Assembly (NCBI RefSeq): GCF_000523235.1
Contig: NZ_CP006850.1
Coordinates: 5,332,001-5,396,000, forward strand
DNA: 64,000 nt
Direction of reading: 5' to 3'
Source of the DNA: Nocardia nova SH22a
Lineage (GTDB): Bacteria > Actinomycetota > Actinomycetes > Mycobacteriales > Mycobacteriaceae
The notes beneath the pieces were generated by a model. It did not search any database. It was not told the origin of the DNA and worked only from the letters and a program-made list of their open reading frames with translations. The translations under genes were made by a program, and so were the position numbers. This document shows, in pieces, positions 51,972 through 62,432 of the stretch (position 1 is the first letter of the stretch; each line of letters begins with the position of its first letter).

Positions 51972-53717
51972 CTAGGCCGATGCGGTGATCTGCCAGTGCC
52001 GGGCCCGTGTCTGCGCCTCCCACATCGCGCGGTAGCGGCCCTCCCGCGCCAGCAACTCCTCATGGGTTCCGCGCTCGGACACCACGCCGTCCTCCAGGAC
52101 CAGAATCTGATCCGCCGCGACCACCGTGGAGAGCCGATGGGCGATGACGACGACCGTCTTCTCCGTGACGAGTGCGTCGATCGCCTCCTGCACGGACACT
52201 TCACTTTCGGTGTCGAGCGCGGCGGTCGGCTCGTCCAGCAGGACGATCGGCGCGTTCTTCAAGATCGCGCGGGCGATCGAAATACGCTGGCGCTCACCGC
52301 CGGACAACGCGCCGCCGATCTCGCCGACCCGGGTGTCGTAACCGTTCGGCAGCCGTTCGACGAAGGTGTGGACATTGGCGGCCCGGGCCGCGGCCTCGAT
52401 ATCGTCCTGGCTCGCGTCGGGCGCGGCCATCGCGATATTCGCGCGGATCGTGTCGTCGAACAGGTACACGTCCTGGAAGACCACCGCGATATTCCGGTAG
52501 ATCTCCACGGGGTCGACATCGCGCAGATCGCGGCCGCCGATCCGGACACTGCCGGTCACCGGATCCCCGTAGCGGGTCAGCATCTTGGTCACGGTCGTCT
52601 TACCCGATCCCGACGGGCCCACCAGGGCCGTGAGCGACCGGGCGGGAGCGGTGAACGACACCCCGCGCAGCACCTGGGAACCGTCGGGATAGCCGAAGCG
52701 CACATCCTCGAATTCGATGTCGTAGCCGGTGATTCGGGATTCCGGGGACCCGACGGGCAGCGGCGGAGTGTCCAGGACCTCACCGACACGTTCCAGCGCC
52801 GAGTCGATGACCTCGAAGATCGCCGACAGATTCGCCATGGTCGACATCGGCTCGGCGAATCGCACCGCCGCCGCCACCACGGCGATGAGCAGGGCCGCCG
52901 ACATATCGAGATCCAGCACCAGGGCCGCGCCGACCGCGACCATCGCGACCAGGCACAACTGGACCACGCTGGAGGCCAGCAGACCCGGCCAGGTCAGCCG
53001 CTTCTGCATGGACGCCATGGCCTCGTTCTGCTCTTCGAGGGTCTCGACCAGCCGTCGCGACGAGGCGCCGGTCTGCCCCGTCGCCCGCAGCACCGGCAGA
53101 CCCTGGACGTATTCGACGACCCGGCTCGCCGCCGCCGCGTCGGCGGCATCGGTCCGGCGCGAACCGGCACCGCTGATCTGCTGGATTCGCCGGACGAACA
53201 TCACCGCGAACGGCAGCGACACCGCGAGCACCAGCCCCAGCCGCCAGTCGACGGCGAGTATGACCACTCCGATGATCACCGGGACGGTCACCATCTGGAT
53301 GAACAGCAGCGCCATCCCCGACGATCCCATCGTGGCGTTAGCGGCATTGCCGCCCATCACCGTGGTGAGATCTCCCGCGGCGCGGCGCTCGAGATCGGCC
53401 AGCGGCATGGTCCGCAGCGTGTCGCCCAGTCGCAAGCGGGTACCGGCCAGCACATCGGCCCACCTGCCGAATTCGAATCGCAACTGGCCGTAGTGGAATG
53501 CCGCCTGCACGATCCAGCAGGCCGCCAGGACGCCGAACCAGATCCACACGGCGGTCGTGTCGATCTCGGGCCTGCTCAGCTCGTACAGGATCGGAATCAA
53601 CGTGGCGTACGCGGCGGCCTGCAGGATCGAACCGAGCAGCGCGTACCACAGGGTGCGGCGGAACTCTTCCCGGTAGTCCCCGGCGGCGAGCAGCATGAGC
53701 CGCAGGATTCTCCTCAT
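51972..53717 (-). CDS. ABC transporter permease-ATPase, IrtB/YbtQ-like
   Basis: 581 aa from ATG 53717, overlapping the partner gene's stop by 4 nt. An N-terminal six-helix ABC exporter-type membrane domain (residues about 10-310) is followed by a nucleotide-binding domain: Walker A ALVGPSGSGKTTV, Q-loop VVFQDVYLFDDTI, signature LSGGERQRISIARAIL, Walker B APIVLLDEPTAALD, H-loop VIAHRLST. It forms a heterodimer with 53714-55564. Exporter-fold heterodimers of this kind (IrtAB, YbtPQ) import ferric siderophores. Family and Zur-type promoter suggest uptake of the metal-loaded NRPS product. Confidence 0.85.
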   Translation of the reverse strand: MRRILRLMLLAAGDYREEFRRTLWYALLGSILQAAAYATLIPILYELSRPEIDTTAVWIWFGVLAACWIVQAAFHYGQLRFEFGRWADVLAGTRLRLGDTLRTMPLADLERRAAGDLTTVMGGNAANATMGSSGMALLFIQMVTVPVIIGVVILAVDWRLGLVLAVSLPFAVMFVRRIQQISGAGSRRTDAADAAAASRVVEYVQGLPVLRATGQTGASSRRLVETLEEQNEAMASMQKRLTWPGLLASSVVQLCLVAMVAVGAALVLDLDMSAALLIAVVAAAVRFAEPMSTMANLSAIFEVIDSALERVGEVLDTPPLPVGSPESRITGYDIEFEDVRFGYPDGSQVLRGVSFTAPARSLTALVGPSGSGKTTVTKMLTRYGDPVTGSVRIGGRDLRDVDPVEIYRNIAVVFQDVYLFDDTIRANIAMAAPDASQDDIEAAARAANVHTFVERLPNGYDTRVGEIGGALSGGERQRISIARAILKNAPIVLLDEPTAALDTESEVSVQEAIDALVTEKTVVVIAHRLSTVVAADQILVLEDGVVSERGTHEELLAREGRYRAMWEAQTRARHWQITASA

Positions 53718-55564
53718 CGGTTCGTGGCCTCCTCGTTCTTGGCAACGCCGAGGCCCCAGCCCAGGGCGCGCTGATGGTGCTCCCACAGCCGCGCGTAACG
53801 GCCGCCGGAGGCGAGTAGTTCGGTGTGAGTTCCGGATTCGGCGACCCGGCCGGATTCGAGCACCACGATCTGGTCGGCGTCGACGATGGTGGACAGCCGA
53901 TGCGCGATGACGAGCACGGTCCGGCCACGGGTGAGTTCGGCGATCGCGTCCTGAATGGCCGCCTCGTTCTCCGGGTCCGCGAACGAGGTCGCCTCGTCCA
54001 GGATCACGATCGGGGCGTCCGCGAGCAGCGCCCGGGCGATGGTGATCCGCTGCCGCTGACCGCCGGACAGTCGCGCCCCGCGCTCACCCACCGGGGTGTC
54101 GTAGCCCTGGGGCAGCTCGGAGACGATGAAGTCGTGCGCCTGCGCGGCCCGCGCCGCGGCCTCGACCTCGGCATCGGTGGCCGAGGGGCGGGCCAGCCGG
54201 ATGTTCTCCTTGATGGTGTCCGACAGCAGGAACGGATCCTGGAACACCATCGCCATGTGCCGCAGCAGATCCTCCGACGCGATCCGGCGGATATCGACTC
54301 CGCCGACGAGTATCTCCCCGGCGTCCACGTCCCAGAACCGCGGAATCAGCCGTGCGACAGTCGATTTGCCCGATCCCGACGGCCCGACCAGCGCACACAC
54401 GGTGCCGCTGGGAACCTTCAGGTCCACGCCGTCCAGGGCCATCCGGTCCGAGCCGCCGTAACCGAAACGCACGGAACGGAATTCGATCGACCCGTCGGCC
54501 GGAGTCGCCGACTCCGCGGGCTCGGGCAGCGGCTCGATGTCGAGCAGCTCGACGATGCGCGCGGCACCGGCCTTGGAGCTGTTGATCAGATTGGACAGAT
54601 TCATCAGCGGCACCACCGATTCCACCGGCAGCGTGCCGATCAGGATCGCGGCGACCAGCTGTGCCGGGGACATCGACCCGCTCGTCGTCAGCCAGATGCC
54701 GACGGCGGTCACGATCAGGATCGTGGGCAGCGGCGCGACGGTCAGATTGGCGAAGATCATCGCACTGCGATTGTTGTTCTGCCACGCGGTCGTCGCCGCG
54801 GTGAACTGCCGGACGCGGTCGACGAAGCGGCGGAACGAGGACGTGCCGTCATCGAAGGTCCGCACCACCGGCATGCCTTGCACGAACTCCACCGTCGCCG
54901 CGTTGATGGCCTCGTTGGCCTCGTCGTAGCGGCGCCGGGTCTCGGCGTAATCCCGCAGTGTCAGCTGCATTCCGACGAACACCACGGGCAGGAACAGCGC
55001 GACCGCCAGCAGCAGCCGCCAGTCCACGAAGCCCAGCGCGACGAGCGCGGCGAGGGGCTGGGCGACGGTGAACCCGGCCAGCGGCACGGCATCGGCCACC
55101 GCCATGTGCAACCCGCGAACATCGTCCTGGACAACCTTTTTCACCGCCCCCGCGCCCACACGCTGTGCCGCGCCCAGCGGAACGCGGCCGAGATGTGCGG
55201 CGAGATCGCCGCGCAGGCGTTGTTCGAGATCGAAGGACGCCAGATGCGACAGCAGAAAAGACCATGCGCGCAGGGCGAATCGGAGGATGAATCCCGCCGC
55301 GGCCAGCACCAGGAAGGCCACCACCGTCCCGGAATCGGTGTCGGCGTCCAGCAGTTCCCGCAGCGCCAGCGCCAATCCGACGAAACCGGTCACCCCGGCC
55401 GCACCACCCAGCGCGGCGACCGCGAAGGATGCGCCGAGCCGCCCACGGACCGGCTCCGTCACTCGAAACAGGGCGCTGCCGGGCGTCACCCCGGCCTCCT
55501 CGGCGGCTGCCTCGGCCGCCTGTTTCGCCTCGTCCACCGGGAGCGCTGTCCCCGTACCACTCAT
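53714..55564 (-). CDS. ABC transporter permease-ATPase, IrtA/YbtP-like
   Basis: 616 aa from ATG 55564 (CAGGAG upstream). About 35 hydrophilic N-terminal residues, then six membrane helices (GASFAVAALGGAAGVTGFVG, LLLAVALFLPVVFVGMQLTL, LPTILIVTAVGIWLTTSGSM), then an NBD: ALVGPSGSGKSTV, MVFQDPFLLSDTI, LSGGQRQRITIARALL, VIAHRLST. After Walker B it has ILDEATSFADP, with S-F in place of the usual S-A, as in IrtA/YbtP-type proteins. Unlike IrtA it has no N-terminal siderophore-interacting flavin domain. The promoter carries the same box as the NRPS promoter. Confidence 0.85.
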   Translation of the reverse strand: MSGTGTALPVDEAKQAAEAAAEEAGVTPGSALFRVTEPVRGRLGASFAVAALGGAAGVTGFVGLALALRELLDADTDSGTVVAFLVLAAAGFILRFALRAWSFLLSHLASFDLEQRLRGDLAAHLGRVPLGAAQRVGAGAVKKVVQDDVRGLHMAVADAVPLAGFTVAQPLAALVALGFVDWRLLLAVALFLPVVFVGMQLTLRDYAETRRRYDEANEAINAATVEFVQGMPVVRTFDDGTSSFRRFVDRVRQFTAATTAWQNNNRSAMIFANLTVAPLPTILIVTAVGIWLTTSGSMSPAQLVAAILIGTLPVESVVPLMNLSNLINSSKAGAARIVELLDIEPLPEPAESATPADGSIEFRSVRFGYGGSDRMALDGVDLKVPSGTVCALVGPSGSGKSTVARLIPRFWDVDAGEILVGGVDIRRIASEDLLRHMAMVFQDPFLLSDTIKENIRLARPSATDAEVEAAARAAQAHDFIVSELPQGYDTPVGERGARLSGGQRQRITIARALLADAPIVILDEATSFADPENEAAIQDAIAELTRGRTVLVIAHRLSTIVDADQIVVLESGRVAESGTHTELLASGGRYARLWEHHQRALGWGLGVAKNEEATNR

Positions 55565-55605
55565 TGTTCCCGGCTCCTGTCCGTCGAGCGTCTTCGACAG
55601 CCACG

Positions 55606-55633
55606 ATCTTAGAAAACGATTATCATTGTCGAA
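55606..55633 (-). promoter_or_regulatory. ABC transporter promoter with Fur/Zur-type box
   Basis: On the minus strand -35 TTCGAC (55633-55628) and -10 TAAGAT (55611-55606) are 16 bp apart. The box AAAACGATTATCATTGTC (55613-55630, plus-strand reading) overlaps the spacer and the -35. It differs from the NRPS box at only 2 of 18 positions. Confidence 0.7.
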
Positions 55634-55806
55634 TAGGCGAAACACTAACATACGATCCGCCCGATGCGGCTCGGCTCCCGACCCCTGCCGTCGGGCATCG
55701 AAGAGGACTGCGGCACAGGTCATCTCGCCCCGGAGCCGACAGATCGGCACCCCGCCGCCGGATCCCGCGCCGGCGGCACGGGACAGATATGGTTTGCTGT
55801 CGCGTC

Positions 55807-56160
55807 GTGGCTTCACATCTGTTGTTCTCCTACGGCACACTGCGTCAACCCGAGGTGCAGCGCAGCGTCTTCGGCCGTGAACTCGCCGGTCGCGACGACG
55901 AGATCGCCGGTTACGAACTGGGCGAGGTCGTGATCACCGACGCCGCCGTCATCGCGGCCAGCGGCAGCGCCGTGCATCCGGTGCTGCGTCCCGCGGACAG
56001 CGAAAGCGGTATCGCGGGCACGGTTTTCACCATCGACGATCAGGACCTGGCCGCGGCCGACGACTACGAGGTCGACGACTACACGCGCATCCTGGTGCCG
56101 CTGCGATCCGGTGACCGGGCGTGGGTGTACGTGCTCGCCGAACGCGACACCGGCGCCTGA
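55807..56160 (+). CDS. Gamma-glutamylcyclotransferase/AIG2-like protein
   Basis: 117 aa from GTG 55807; ATG 55789 is an alternative. The N-terminal HLLFSYGTLRQPEVQRSVFG has the YGTL ligand loop of the AIG2/GGCT fold. The glutamate expected in the active site could be in DDYEVDDYTRILVPL. Enzymes of this fold release 5-oxoproline from gamma-glutamyl compounds, but most small bacterial members have unknown substrates. Divergent from the ABC transporter promoter. Confidence 0.75.
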   Translation: MASHLLFSYGTLRQPEVQRSVFGRELAGRDDEIAGYELGEVVITDAAVIAASGSAVHPVLRPADSESGIAGTVFTIDDQDLAAADDYEVDDYTRILVPLRSGDRAWVYVLAERDTGA

Positions 56161-56255
56161 CCGCACCGGCGGGCCGTTTTGTGAGCCAGTTCTCACTCGC
56201 GCACGGCGGGCGGTGCGGCGTTGAGAGGTGAACGTAACGATCGCCCCGCGTGGGT

Positions 56256-56271
56256 GTGACCGCGAGGTAAC
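56256..56271. promoter_or_regulatory. GlnR-box-like site before nitrate reductase
   Basis: GTGAC-cgcgag-GTAAC fits the GTnAC-n6-GnAAC half-site pattern of actinobacterial GlnR, 54 bp upstream of the ATG. A further GTAAC lies at 56234. Nitrogen control of assimilatory nitrate reductase is expected in actinobacteria. Confidence 0.4.
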
Positions 56272-56324
56272 ACCGAATTCCTACCTTGGTTGCCGGGTGA
56301 GTGCCGGTCAGGGAGGAGTTCACG

Positions 56325-59300
56325 ATGTCCGCAGCGGGGACGAACAGCGCGCGCACGGTGTGCTCGTACTGCGGTGTCGGTTGCGGCGTCGTCCTCGACA
56401 TCACCACCGGTCCGGAGGGGACTCCGGTGGTGAAGAAGGTCGCCGGGGACAAGGCTCACCCCTCCAACGGCGGCCGGTTGTGCACGAAGGGGGCGACACA
56501 CGCCGATATGCTCGCCGCCTCGGAGGGCCGGCTGCGCACCGCGTTGGTGCGGCCCGAACGCGGCGCCCCGCCGCAGCCGCGCCCCACCGATGAGGTGATC
56601 GCCGAGACCGCCGCGCGCCTGCGCGCGATCATCGACGAACACGGGCCGGACGCCTTCGCCCTCTACGTGTCCGGGCAGATGAGCCTGGAGGCGCAATATC
56701 TGGCCAACAAGCTCGCCAAGGGGTTCATCGGCACCAACCAGATCGAATCGAACTCGCGGCTGTGCATGGCCAGTGCGGGCAGCGGCTACAAGTTGTCCCT
56801 CGGCGCGGACGGCCCGCCCGGTTCCTACGACGACTTCGACCACGCCGACGTGTTCTTCGTCATCGGCGCGAATATGGCCGACTGCCATCCGATCCTGTTC
56901 CTGCGCATGATGGATCGGGTCAAGGCCGGTGCGAAACTGATCGTCGTCGATCCGCGCCGCAGCGCCACCGCCGACAAGGCCGATCTGTTCCTGCCGATCA
57001 AACCCGGCACCGACCTCGCCCTGCTCAACGGCCTGCTGCACCTGCTGGTGGCGAACGGGCACACCGACGAGCAGTTCATCGCCGAGCACACCGAAGGCTG
57101 GGACGAGATGCCCGCCTTCCTCGCCGATTACACCCCCGAGGCGGTCGCCGAGATCACCGATCTGCCGGTCACCGACATCCGCCGCGCCGCCGAGCTGATC
57201 GGCGAAGCCGGGGAGTGGATGAGCTGCTGGACCATGGGGCTCAACCAGTCCACGCACGGCACCTGGAATACCAATGCCCTGGTCAACCTGCACCTGGCGA
57301 CGGGCGCCATCTGCCGCACCGGCAGCGGGCCGTTCTCGCTGACCGGTCAGCCCAACGCCATGGGCGGACGCGAGATGGGCTATATGGGGCCCGGACTTCC
57401 CGGGCAGCGCGCGGTGCTGTCCGAAGCCGACCGCGCCTTCGTCGAGGAGCTGTGGAATCTGCCCTCGGGCCGCCTCCGCACCGAGGTCGGGTCCGGGACG
57501 ATCGACATGTATTCGCGCATGGCCGCCGGAGAGATCAAGGCGTGCTGGATCATCTGCACGAATCCCGTTGCCACCGTGGCGAATCGCAAGACCGTCCTGG
57601 CCGGACTCGAGAAGGCCGAACTGGTGATCACCCAGGATGTGTTCGCCGAGACCGAGACCAACGCCTACGCCGATGTCATACTCCCGGGCACGCTGTGGGT
57701 CGAGGGCGAAGGGGTGATGATCAACTCCGAGCGCAATCTAACCCTGGTGCCGAACACCATTCCCGCGCCGGGCGAGGCGCGGCCCGACTGGCGGATCATC
57801 GCCGAAATCGCCTGTGCGATGGGCTATGCGGACGGGTTCACCTACGACAGCGCCGAGCAGATCTTCGAGGAGATCAAACGGGCCCACAATCCCAGGACCG
57901 GCTACGACCTGCGCGGTGTCACCTATCAGCGGCTCCGGGAGGGGCCGGTGCAGTGGCCGTGCGCGCCGGACGGGCCCGCCCGCAATCCCATTCGCTACCG
58001 CAACGACGGCGTCAGCCAGACCCTGCTGCGCCACGAGGACGGCACGGTGCCGCGGCTGGCGTTCCCCACCGCCTCCGGGCGCGCGGTGTTCTTTCCTCGT
58101 CCGCACCTGCCCGCCGCCGAACTGCCCGACGACGACTACCCGTTCGTGCTCAATACCGGTCGCGTGCAACATCAATGGCACACGCTCACCAAGACCGGCA
58201 AGGTCGCCAAGCTCAACAAACTCAATTCCGGCCCGTTCATCGAGATCCATCCCACCGACGCCGCCGAACTCGGCATCGCCGACGGTGACGCGGTCGAGAT
58301 CTCCTCGCGCCGTGGACGAGCGGTGCTTCCGGCGACGGTGACCGACCGGGTGCGTCCCGGCAACACCTTCGCGCCGTTCCACTGGAACGATCTGTTCGGC
58401 GAGTACACCACGGTCAACGCGGTGACCAACGACGCCATCGACCCCATCTCCCAGCAGCCCGAATTCAAGGTGTGCGCGGTCAGCCTGGCCAAGGTCACCG
58501 TGCTCGCACTCGCCGAACCGGCTGCCCCGCAGGCGATCCCGGCCGCGCCTGCGGCACCCGCCCCGCAAGGTGCGGCGTCCGCACCCGCGCAGTCCGACCC
58601 CGCGCAGTCGGCCCCCGCTCCGGTGCTCGCGGGCGCCGCCGGTGGTTCGAGCCGCGCGCAGGCCGCGGCGTCACTGCTGGGCGTGCCGTCGCTGGCGCCG
58701 CCCCCGCTCGACGACACCGAACGCGCTTTTCTCGCAGGCTTTCTCGCCGCGATCGACTCGACCGGCAATACCGCACCGGTGCTGCCCGCCGCCGCACCGC
58801 TGAGCCCACAGACCACCGGGTGGGTCAACGGACTCCTGGCCGGAATGTTCGCTCCCGCACCGGGAACGCCGACCGAACTTCCCGCTCCGCCGCCCGCCGC
58901 CGAGCAACCACCGGCGCCCGCGGCCGCCCCCGCACGCGAACTGATCGTGTTGTGGGCCTCGCAGACCGGCAATGCCGAGGACTTCGCCACCGGGACCCTC
59001 GCGTCCGCGCTACCACGAACACCCCGAGTGCTGGGCATGGACGAGACCACGGCCCAGGACCTGCCGAAGCACGCGGATCTCCTGGTGGTCAGCAGCACCT
59101 TCGGCGACGGCGAAGCACCCGACAACGGCGCCGCGTTCTGGGACTCGCTCAACGCACTGCCCGACGGCGCCCTCGCCGGAACACGCTTCGCCGTACTGGC
59201 TTTCGGCGACTCCAACTACGACGACTTCTGCGGACACGGACGCAAACTCGACGAACGCCTGGCCGCACTGGGGGCCACCCGCATACTCGATCGTGTCGAC

Positions 59301-61121
59301 TGCGAACCCGAATTCGAAGACACCGCGGCCGCCTGGCTCGAACAGGTCCTCGGCTCCCTCGACAGCCCGTCGGCTTTCCCGGCGGACAGCCGATCCGATG
59401 CCGGGTCCTCCGCGCGCGACCTGGTCGTGTTGTGGGCCTCGCAGACCGGTAACGCGGAGGACTTCGCCACCGGCACGCTGGTGAGCGATCTCACCGAGTC
59501 CGGGCACAAGCCCACAGTGCTGGGCATGGACGAAGCAGCGGCGGACGCACTGCCGAAACAGGCGGATCTCCTGGTGGTCAGCAGCACCTTCGGCGACGGT
59601 GAAGCCCCGGACAACGGCGCTGCCTTCTGGGACTCACTCAACGCACTGCCCGACGGCGCCCTCACCGGAACACGCTTCGCCGTACTCGCATTCGGCGACT
59701 CCAACTACGACGACTTCTGCGGACACGGACGCAAACTCGACGAACGCCTGGCCACCCTCGGTGCCACCCGCATACTCGACCGTGTCGACTGCGAACCCGA
59801 ATTCGAAGACACCGCCACCGCCTGGCTCGAACAGGTCCGGGCGGCCCTGCGCGAACAGCCCGCCGCCGCGAACGCCGCCACCGCGCAGCCCGCACCGGCG
59901 CCCCCGGCCACTGCCGCCACATCGGCACAGACGGGCACCGGAACCGCCCTCGCACAACCCGCACCAGCCCCGGCGGCAGCGCAGACCAACACCGGCACCG
60001 CACCCGCACAGGCGGACACCCCTGCCGGACGGCTCGTCGGCAACCGGCTGCTGAGCCTGCCCGGCGCGCAGAAAGAGGTGCGGCAGTTCACCTTCGACCT
60101 CACCGGCACCGGACTGACCTACGATGTCGGCGACGCTCTCGGGGTGCGTCCCGCCAACGACATCGGCCTGGTCTGGGAATGGCTGGCACGCACCGGCCTG
60201 GACCCGGCCACCGAGGTCGACGTCCCCAAGGTGGGCACGATCCCGCTGGCCACGGCCGTCGAACGGCACCTCGACCTGACCCGCATCACCCCCGAACTGC
60301 TGCGCTTCCTGGCCGAGCAGACCGGTGACCACGTCCTCAAGAACCTGCTGCGCCCCGACAACAAGGGGGAACTCGCCAAATGGACGTGGGGGCGGCAGCC
60401 GGTCGACGTCGCCACCGAGTACGCCATCCGCGCCGACGCCCAGCAATGGGTCACCATGCTGAAAAAGATTCAGCCACGGCTGTATTCGATCTCCTCGAGT
60501 CCCTTGGCCAACCCGGAGATCGTGCGCACCACCGTCTCGGTCATTCGCTACGAGGGTTCCACCGGCACACCCCGCGGCGGACTGTGTTCGAGTTACCTCG
60601 CCGATGCCGACGCCGACCAGCCGCTCGCCCTGCACGTCCAGCGCGCACCCCACTTCCGCCCGCCCGACGACGGCGCCACCGCGGCGATCATGATCGGTCC
60701 CGGCACCGGCGTCGCGCCGTTCGTCGGATTCCTCGATCACCGCAGCGCGCGCGGCGACACCGGAAAGAACTGGCTGTTCTTCGGCGAACAACACGAAGCC
60801 ACCGACTTCTACTACCGCGACGAACTCGGCACACTCCTCGATCGAGGCACCCTGAACCGTCTCGACGTCGCCTTCTCCCGCGACCAGCGCACCAAGATCT
60901 ACGTCCAGGACCGCATGCGCGAACACGGCGCGCAACTGTGGTCGTGGCTGGACTCCGGCGCGCACTTCTACATCTGCGGTGACGCCAACCGCATGGCCAA
61001 AGACGTCGACCAGGCCCTGCGCGACATCGTCGCCCACCACGGAAATCTCGACGCCGCCGACGCCGACGCCTACGTCAAGAAACTCTCGACGGACAAACGC
61101 TACGTCAAGGACGTGTACTGA
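56325..61121 (+). CDS. Assimilatory nitrate reductase fused to double flavodoxin and FAD/NADPH reductase
   Basis: 1598 aa from ATG 56325 with GGGAGGAG upstream. Residues 1 to about 725 are a molybdopterin oxidoreductase with a [4Fe-4S] motif (CSYCGVGC...LCTKGAT) and [16 protein letters not shown] near the end. A Pro/Ala linker carries CysJ-like helices ([30 protein letters not shown]). Two flavodoxin domains follow at about 871-1008 and 1031-1172, both with [17 protein letters not shown] and [16 protein letters not shown]. The C-terminus (about 1230-1598) is a sulfite-reductase-type FAD/NADPH module ([24 protein letters not shown]). NADPH electrons would pass via FAD, FMN and Fe-S to Mo for nitrate reduction to nitrite. 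No nitrite reductase gene is in the window. Confidence 0.88.
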   Translation: MSAAGTNSARTVCSYCGVGCGVVLDITTGPEGTPVVKKVAGDKAHPSNGGRLCTKGATHADMLAASEGRLRTALVRPERGAPPQPRPTDEVIAETAARLRAIIDEHGPDAFALYVSGQMSLEAQYLANKLAKGFIGTNQIESNSRLCMASAGSGYKLSLGADGPPGSYDDFDHADVFFVIGANMADCHPILFLRMMDRVKAGAKLIVVDPRRSATADKADLFLPIKPGTDLALLNGLLHLLVANGHTDEQFIAEHTEGWDEMPAFLADYTPEAVAEITDLPVTDIRRAAELIGEAGEWMSCWTMGLNQSTHGTWNTNALVNLHLATGAICRTGSGPFSLTGQPNAMGGREMGYMGPGLPGQRAVLSEADRAFVEELWNLPSGRLRTEVGSGTIDMYSRMAAGEIKACWIICTNPVATVANRKTVLAGLEKAELVITQDVFAETETNAYADVILPGTLWVEGEGVMINSERNLTLVPNTIPAPGEARPDWRIIAEIACAMGYADGFTYDSAEQIFEEIKRAHNPRTGYDLRGVTYQRLREGPVQWPCAPDGPARNPIRYRNDGVSQTLLRHEDGTVPRLAFPTASGRAVFFPRPHLPAAELPDDDYPFVLNTGRVQHQWHTLTKTGKVAKLNKLNSGPFIEIHPTDAAELGIADGDAVEISSRRGRAVLPATVTDRVRPGNTFAPFHWNDLFGEYTTVNAVTNDAIDPISQQPEFKVCAVSLAKVTVLALAEPAAPQAIPAAPAAPAPQGAASAPAQSDPAQSAPAPVLAGAAGGSSRAQAAASLLGVPSLAPPPLDDTERAFLAGFLAAIDSTGNTAPVLPAAAPLSPQTTGWVNGLLAGMFAPAPGTPTELPAPPPAAEQPPAPAAAPARELIVLWASQTGNAEDFATGTLASALPRTPRVLGMDETTAQDLPKHADLLVVSSTFGDGEAPDNGAAFWDSLNALPDGALAGTRFAVLAFGDSNYDDFCGHGRKLDERLAALGATRILDRVDCEPEFEDTAAAWLEQVLGSLDSPSAFPADSRSDAGSSARDLVVLWASQTGNAEDFATGTLVSDLTESGHKPTVLGMDEAAADALPKQADLLVVSSTFGDGEAPDNGAAFWDSLNALPDGALTGTRFAVLAFGDSNYDDFCGHGRKLDERLATLGATRILDRVDCEPEFEDTATAWLEQVRAALREQPAAANAATAQPAPAPPATAATSAQTGTGTALAQPAPAPAAAQTNTGTAPAQADTPAGRLVGNRLLSLPGAQKEVRQFTFDLTGTGLTYDVGDALGVRPANDIGLVWEWLARTGLDPATEVDVPKVGTIPLATAVERHLDLTRITPELLRFLAEQTGDHVLKNLLRPDNKGELAKWTWGRQPVDVATEYAIRADAQQWVTMLKKIQPRLYSISSSPLANPEIVRTTVSVIRYEGSTGTPRGGLCSSYLADADADQPLALHVQRAPHFRPPDDGATAAIMIGPGTGVAPFVGFLDHRSARGDTGKNWLFFGEQHEATDFYYRDELGTLLDRGTLNRLDVAFSRDQRTKIYVQDRMREHGAQLWSWLDSGAHFYICGDANRMAKDVDQALRDIVAHHGNLDAADADAYVKKLSTDKRYVKDVY

Positions 61122-61140
61122 CCGAAGCACCGAACAGGTC

Positions 61141-61174
61141 AGGGCCGCACTCCGATCGCGACCGCTTCGGCCCT
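61141..61174. terminator. Stem-loop between nitrate reductase and convergent pucR-like gene
   Basis: AGGGCCG and CGGCCCT form a 7-bp perfect stem around a 20-nt loop, 20 bp after the nitrate reductase stop and touching the stop of the convergent regulator. It is weaker than the one at 8641. Confidence 0.35.
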
Positions 61175-62432
61175 AGGCGCGCACGCCCGGATCTTCACCG
61201 GGGACCGCGGGCGTGCCCGGCCCCACCCCGGCGATCAGCGCGGATCGCAGTCTCCACTGCCCTTCGGCACGTATCGGGTCCATTCCGGTGACCGTCGCGA
61301 TTCGTTTCAGCCGGTAGTCCACGGTGTTGGGATGCAGGTGCAGGCGCCGGGCGGTCCGTTGGCGGCTCTGGTCGCAGACCAGATACACCCGCAGTGTCTC
61401 GAGCAGTTCGGGGTACCCGCCGAGCGGTTCGATCTTTCGGGCCAGGGAATCGCGGACCGGCCCGGGACGGGTGAGCTGATATTCGGCGGCCAGCTCGTCG
61501 AACCGGTACAGCCGGGCTCGCGGCTCGGCATGCAGTGCGATCCGCAGCCGGTCGGCGATGTCGACCATCTCGTGCAGCGGGCTCACGACTTCCGGAATGT
61601 CTTCACATGCCGCCTCCACGAACGCCGCGGTGACCGGTGCGGCCACGGCGTCGGACAGGTGGCGGAACAACTGCGCGAGCCGGTCCTCCGACGTCGAGTC
61701 CAGGGGAATCAGTATCGTTCCACCGGCGACGCTCATCCGCGACAGGCATCGCTTTCCGCAATGTGCGGTGAGTTCGGATCGGACCCGACGGAGTCTTCGC
61801 CGGGCTGCGACCCGGCAGTCCAGGACCGCGTCTGCCTCCTGCGTCTGCCGTGGCAGCGAGGCGGCGACGACGTAATAGGCCGGAGCGACGTCGATCCCGC
61901 ACTCCCGGGCGATCCCCGTCGTCGGCCGACCGGCCAGCAGCGCCGAGGTGAGAGCCTGGGCCGCGTGCTGCGGCTCATCGCCCGCATCGCTGTACTCGCG
62001 CAGATACGCCTGCGTCACGGTGCTCGTGACGACGTTCAGCAGATCGACCGTGCGTGCGCCGATCTGGATGCACTCGGCCCGTTCGTCCCCCTCGGACTGC
62101 GCCGCGACCAGCGCGTGCGCCATCTTCGACCCCTCGTGCAGCGCGTGGAGAACGGCCTCGACGGGCACACCCGCCCGCGCCCACTGCGCAGCCGCGGCCT
62201 CCAGCTGGGCGACCTGTCTGCCGGTCGGCGCACCGTGCCCGTCGAGAATCGTCGCGACGACCTGGAGACAGTTCACGGTGACCGCCGCGGTGTCACCGCT
62301 CAGCGCATCGCGCGGGACCGTCCGGCAGGCCGCCACCTTCCGCCGGAAATGCCGGATCATCTCGGTGGCCACGCGTCCACCTTCGAGGGTCGTCGGCTCG
62401 GATCTCGCGTCGGACTTGCTCTCGGTGGACAT
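61173..62432 (-). CDS. PucR/CdaR-type helix-turn-helix regulator
   Basis: 419 aa from ATG 62432. The N-terminal half is helical (EAVLHALHEGSKMAHALVAA, the region seen in RsbT-like/PucR-associated sensor domains). The central part contains a GGDEF-like degenerate domain (LPRQTQEADAVLDCRVAARR). The C-terminal PucR HTH is well conserved: YPELLETLRVYLVCDQSRQR then LHLHPNTVDYRLKRIATVTG. The effector is unknown. It is convergent with the nitrate reductase and divergent from the WS/DGAT gene; a long inverted repeat at 62490 lies 58 bp upstream of its start. Confidence 0.82.
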   Translation of the reverse strand: MSTESKSDARSEPTTLEGGRVATEMIRHFRRKVAACRTVPRDALSGDTAAVTVNCLQVVATILDGHGAPTGRQVAQLEAAAAQWARAGVPVEAVLHALHEGSKMAHALVAAQSEGDERAECIQIGARTVDLLNVVTSTVTQAYLREYSDAGDEPQHAAQALTSALLAGRPTTGIARECGIDVAPAYYVVAASLPRQTQEADAVLDCRVAARRRLRRVRSELTAHCGKRCLSRMSVAGGTILIPLDSTSEDRLAQLFRHLSDAVAAPVTAAFVEAACEDIPEVVSPLHEMVDIADRLRIALHAEPRARLYRFDELAAEYQLTRPGPVRDSLARKIEPLGGYPELLETLRVYLVCDQSRQRTARRLHLHPNTVDYRLKRIATVTGMDPIRAEGQWRLRSALIAGVGPGTPAVPGEDPGVRA

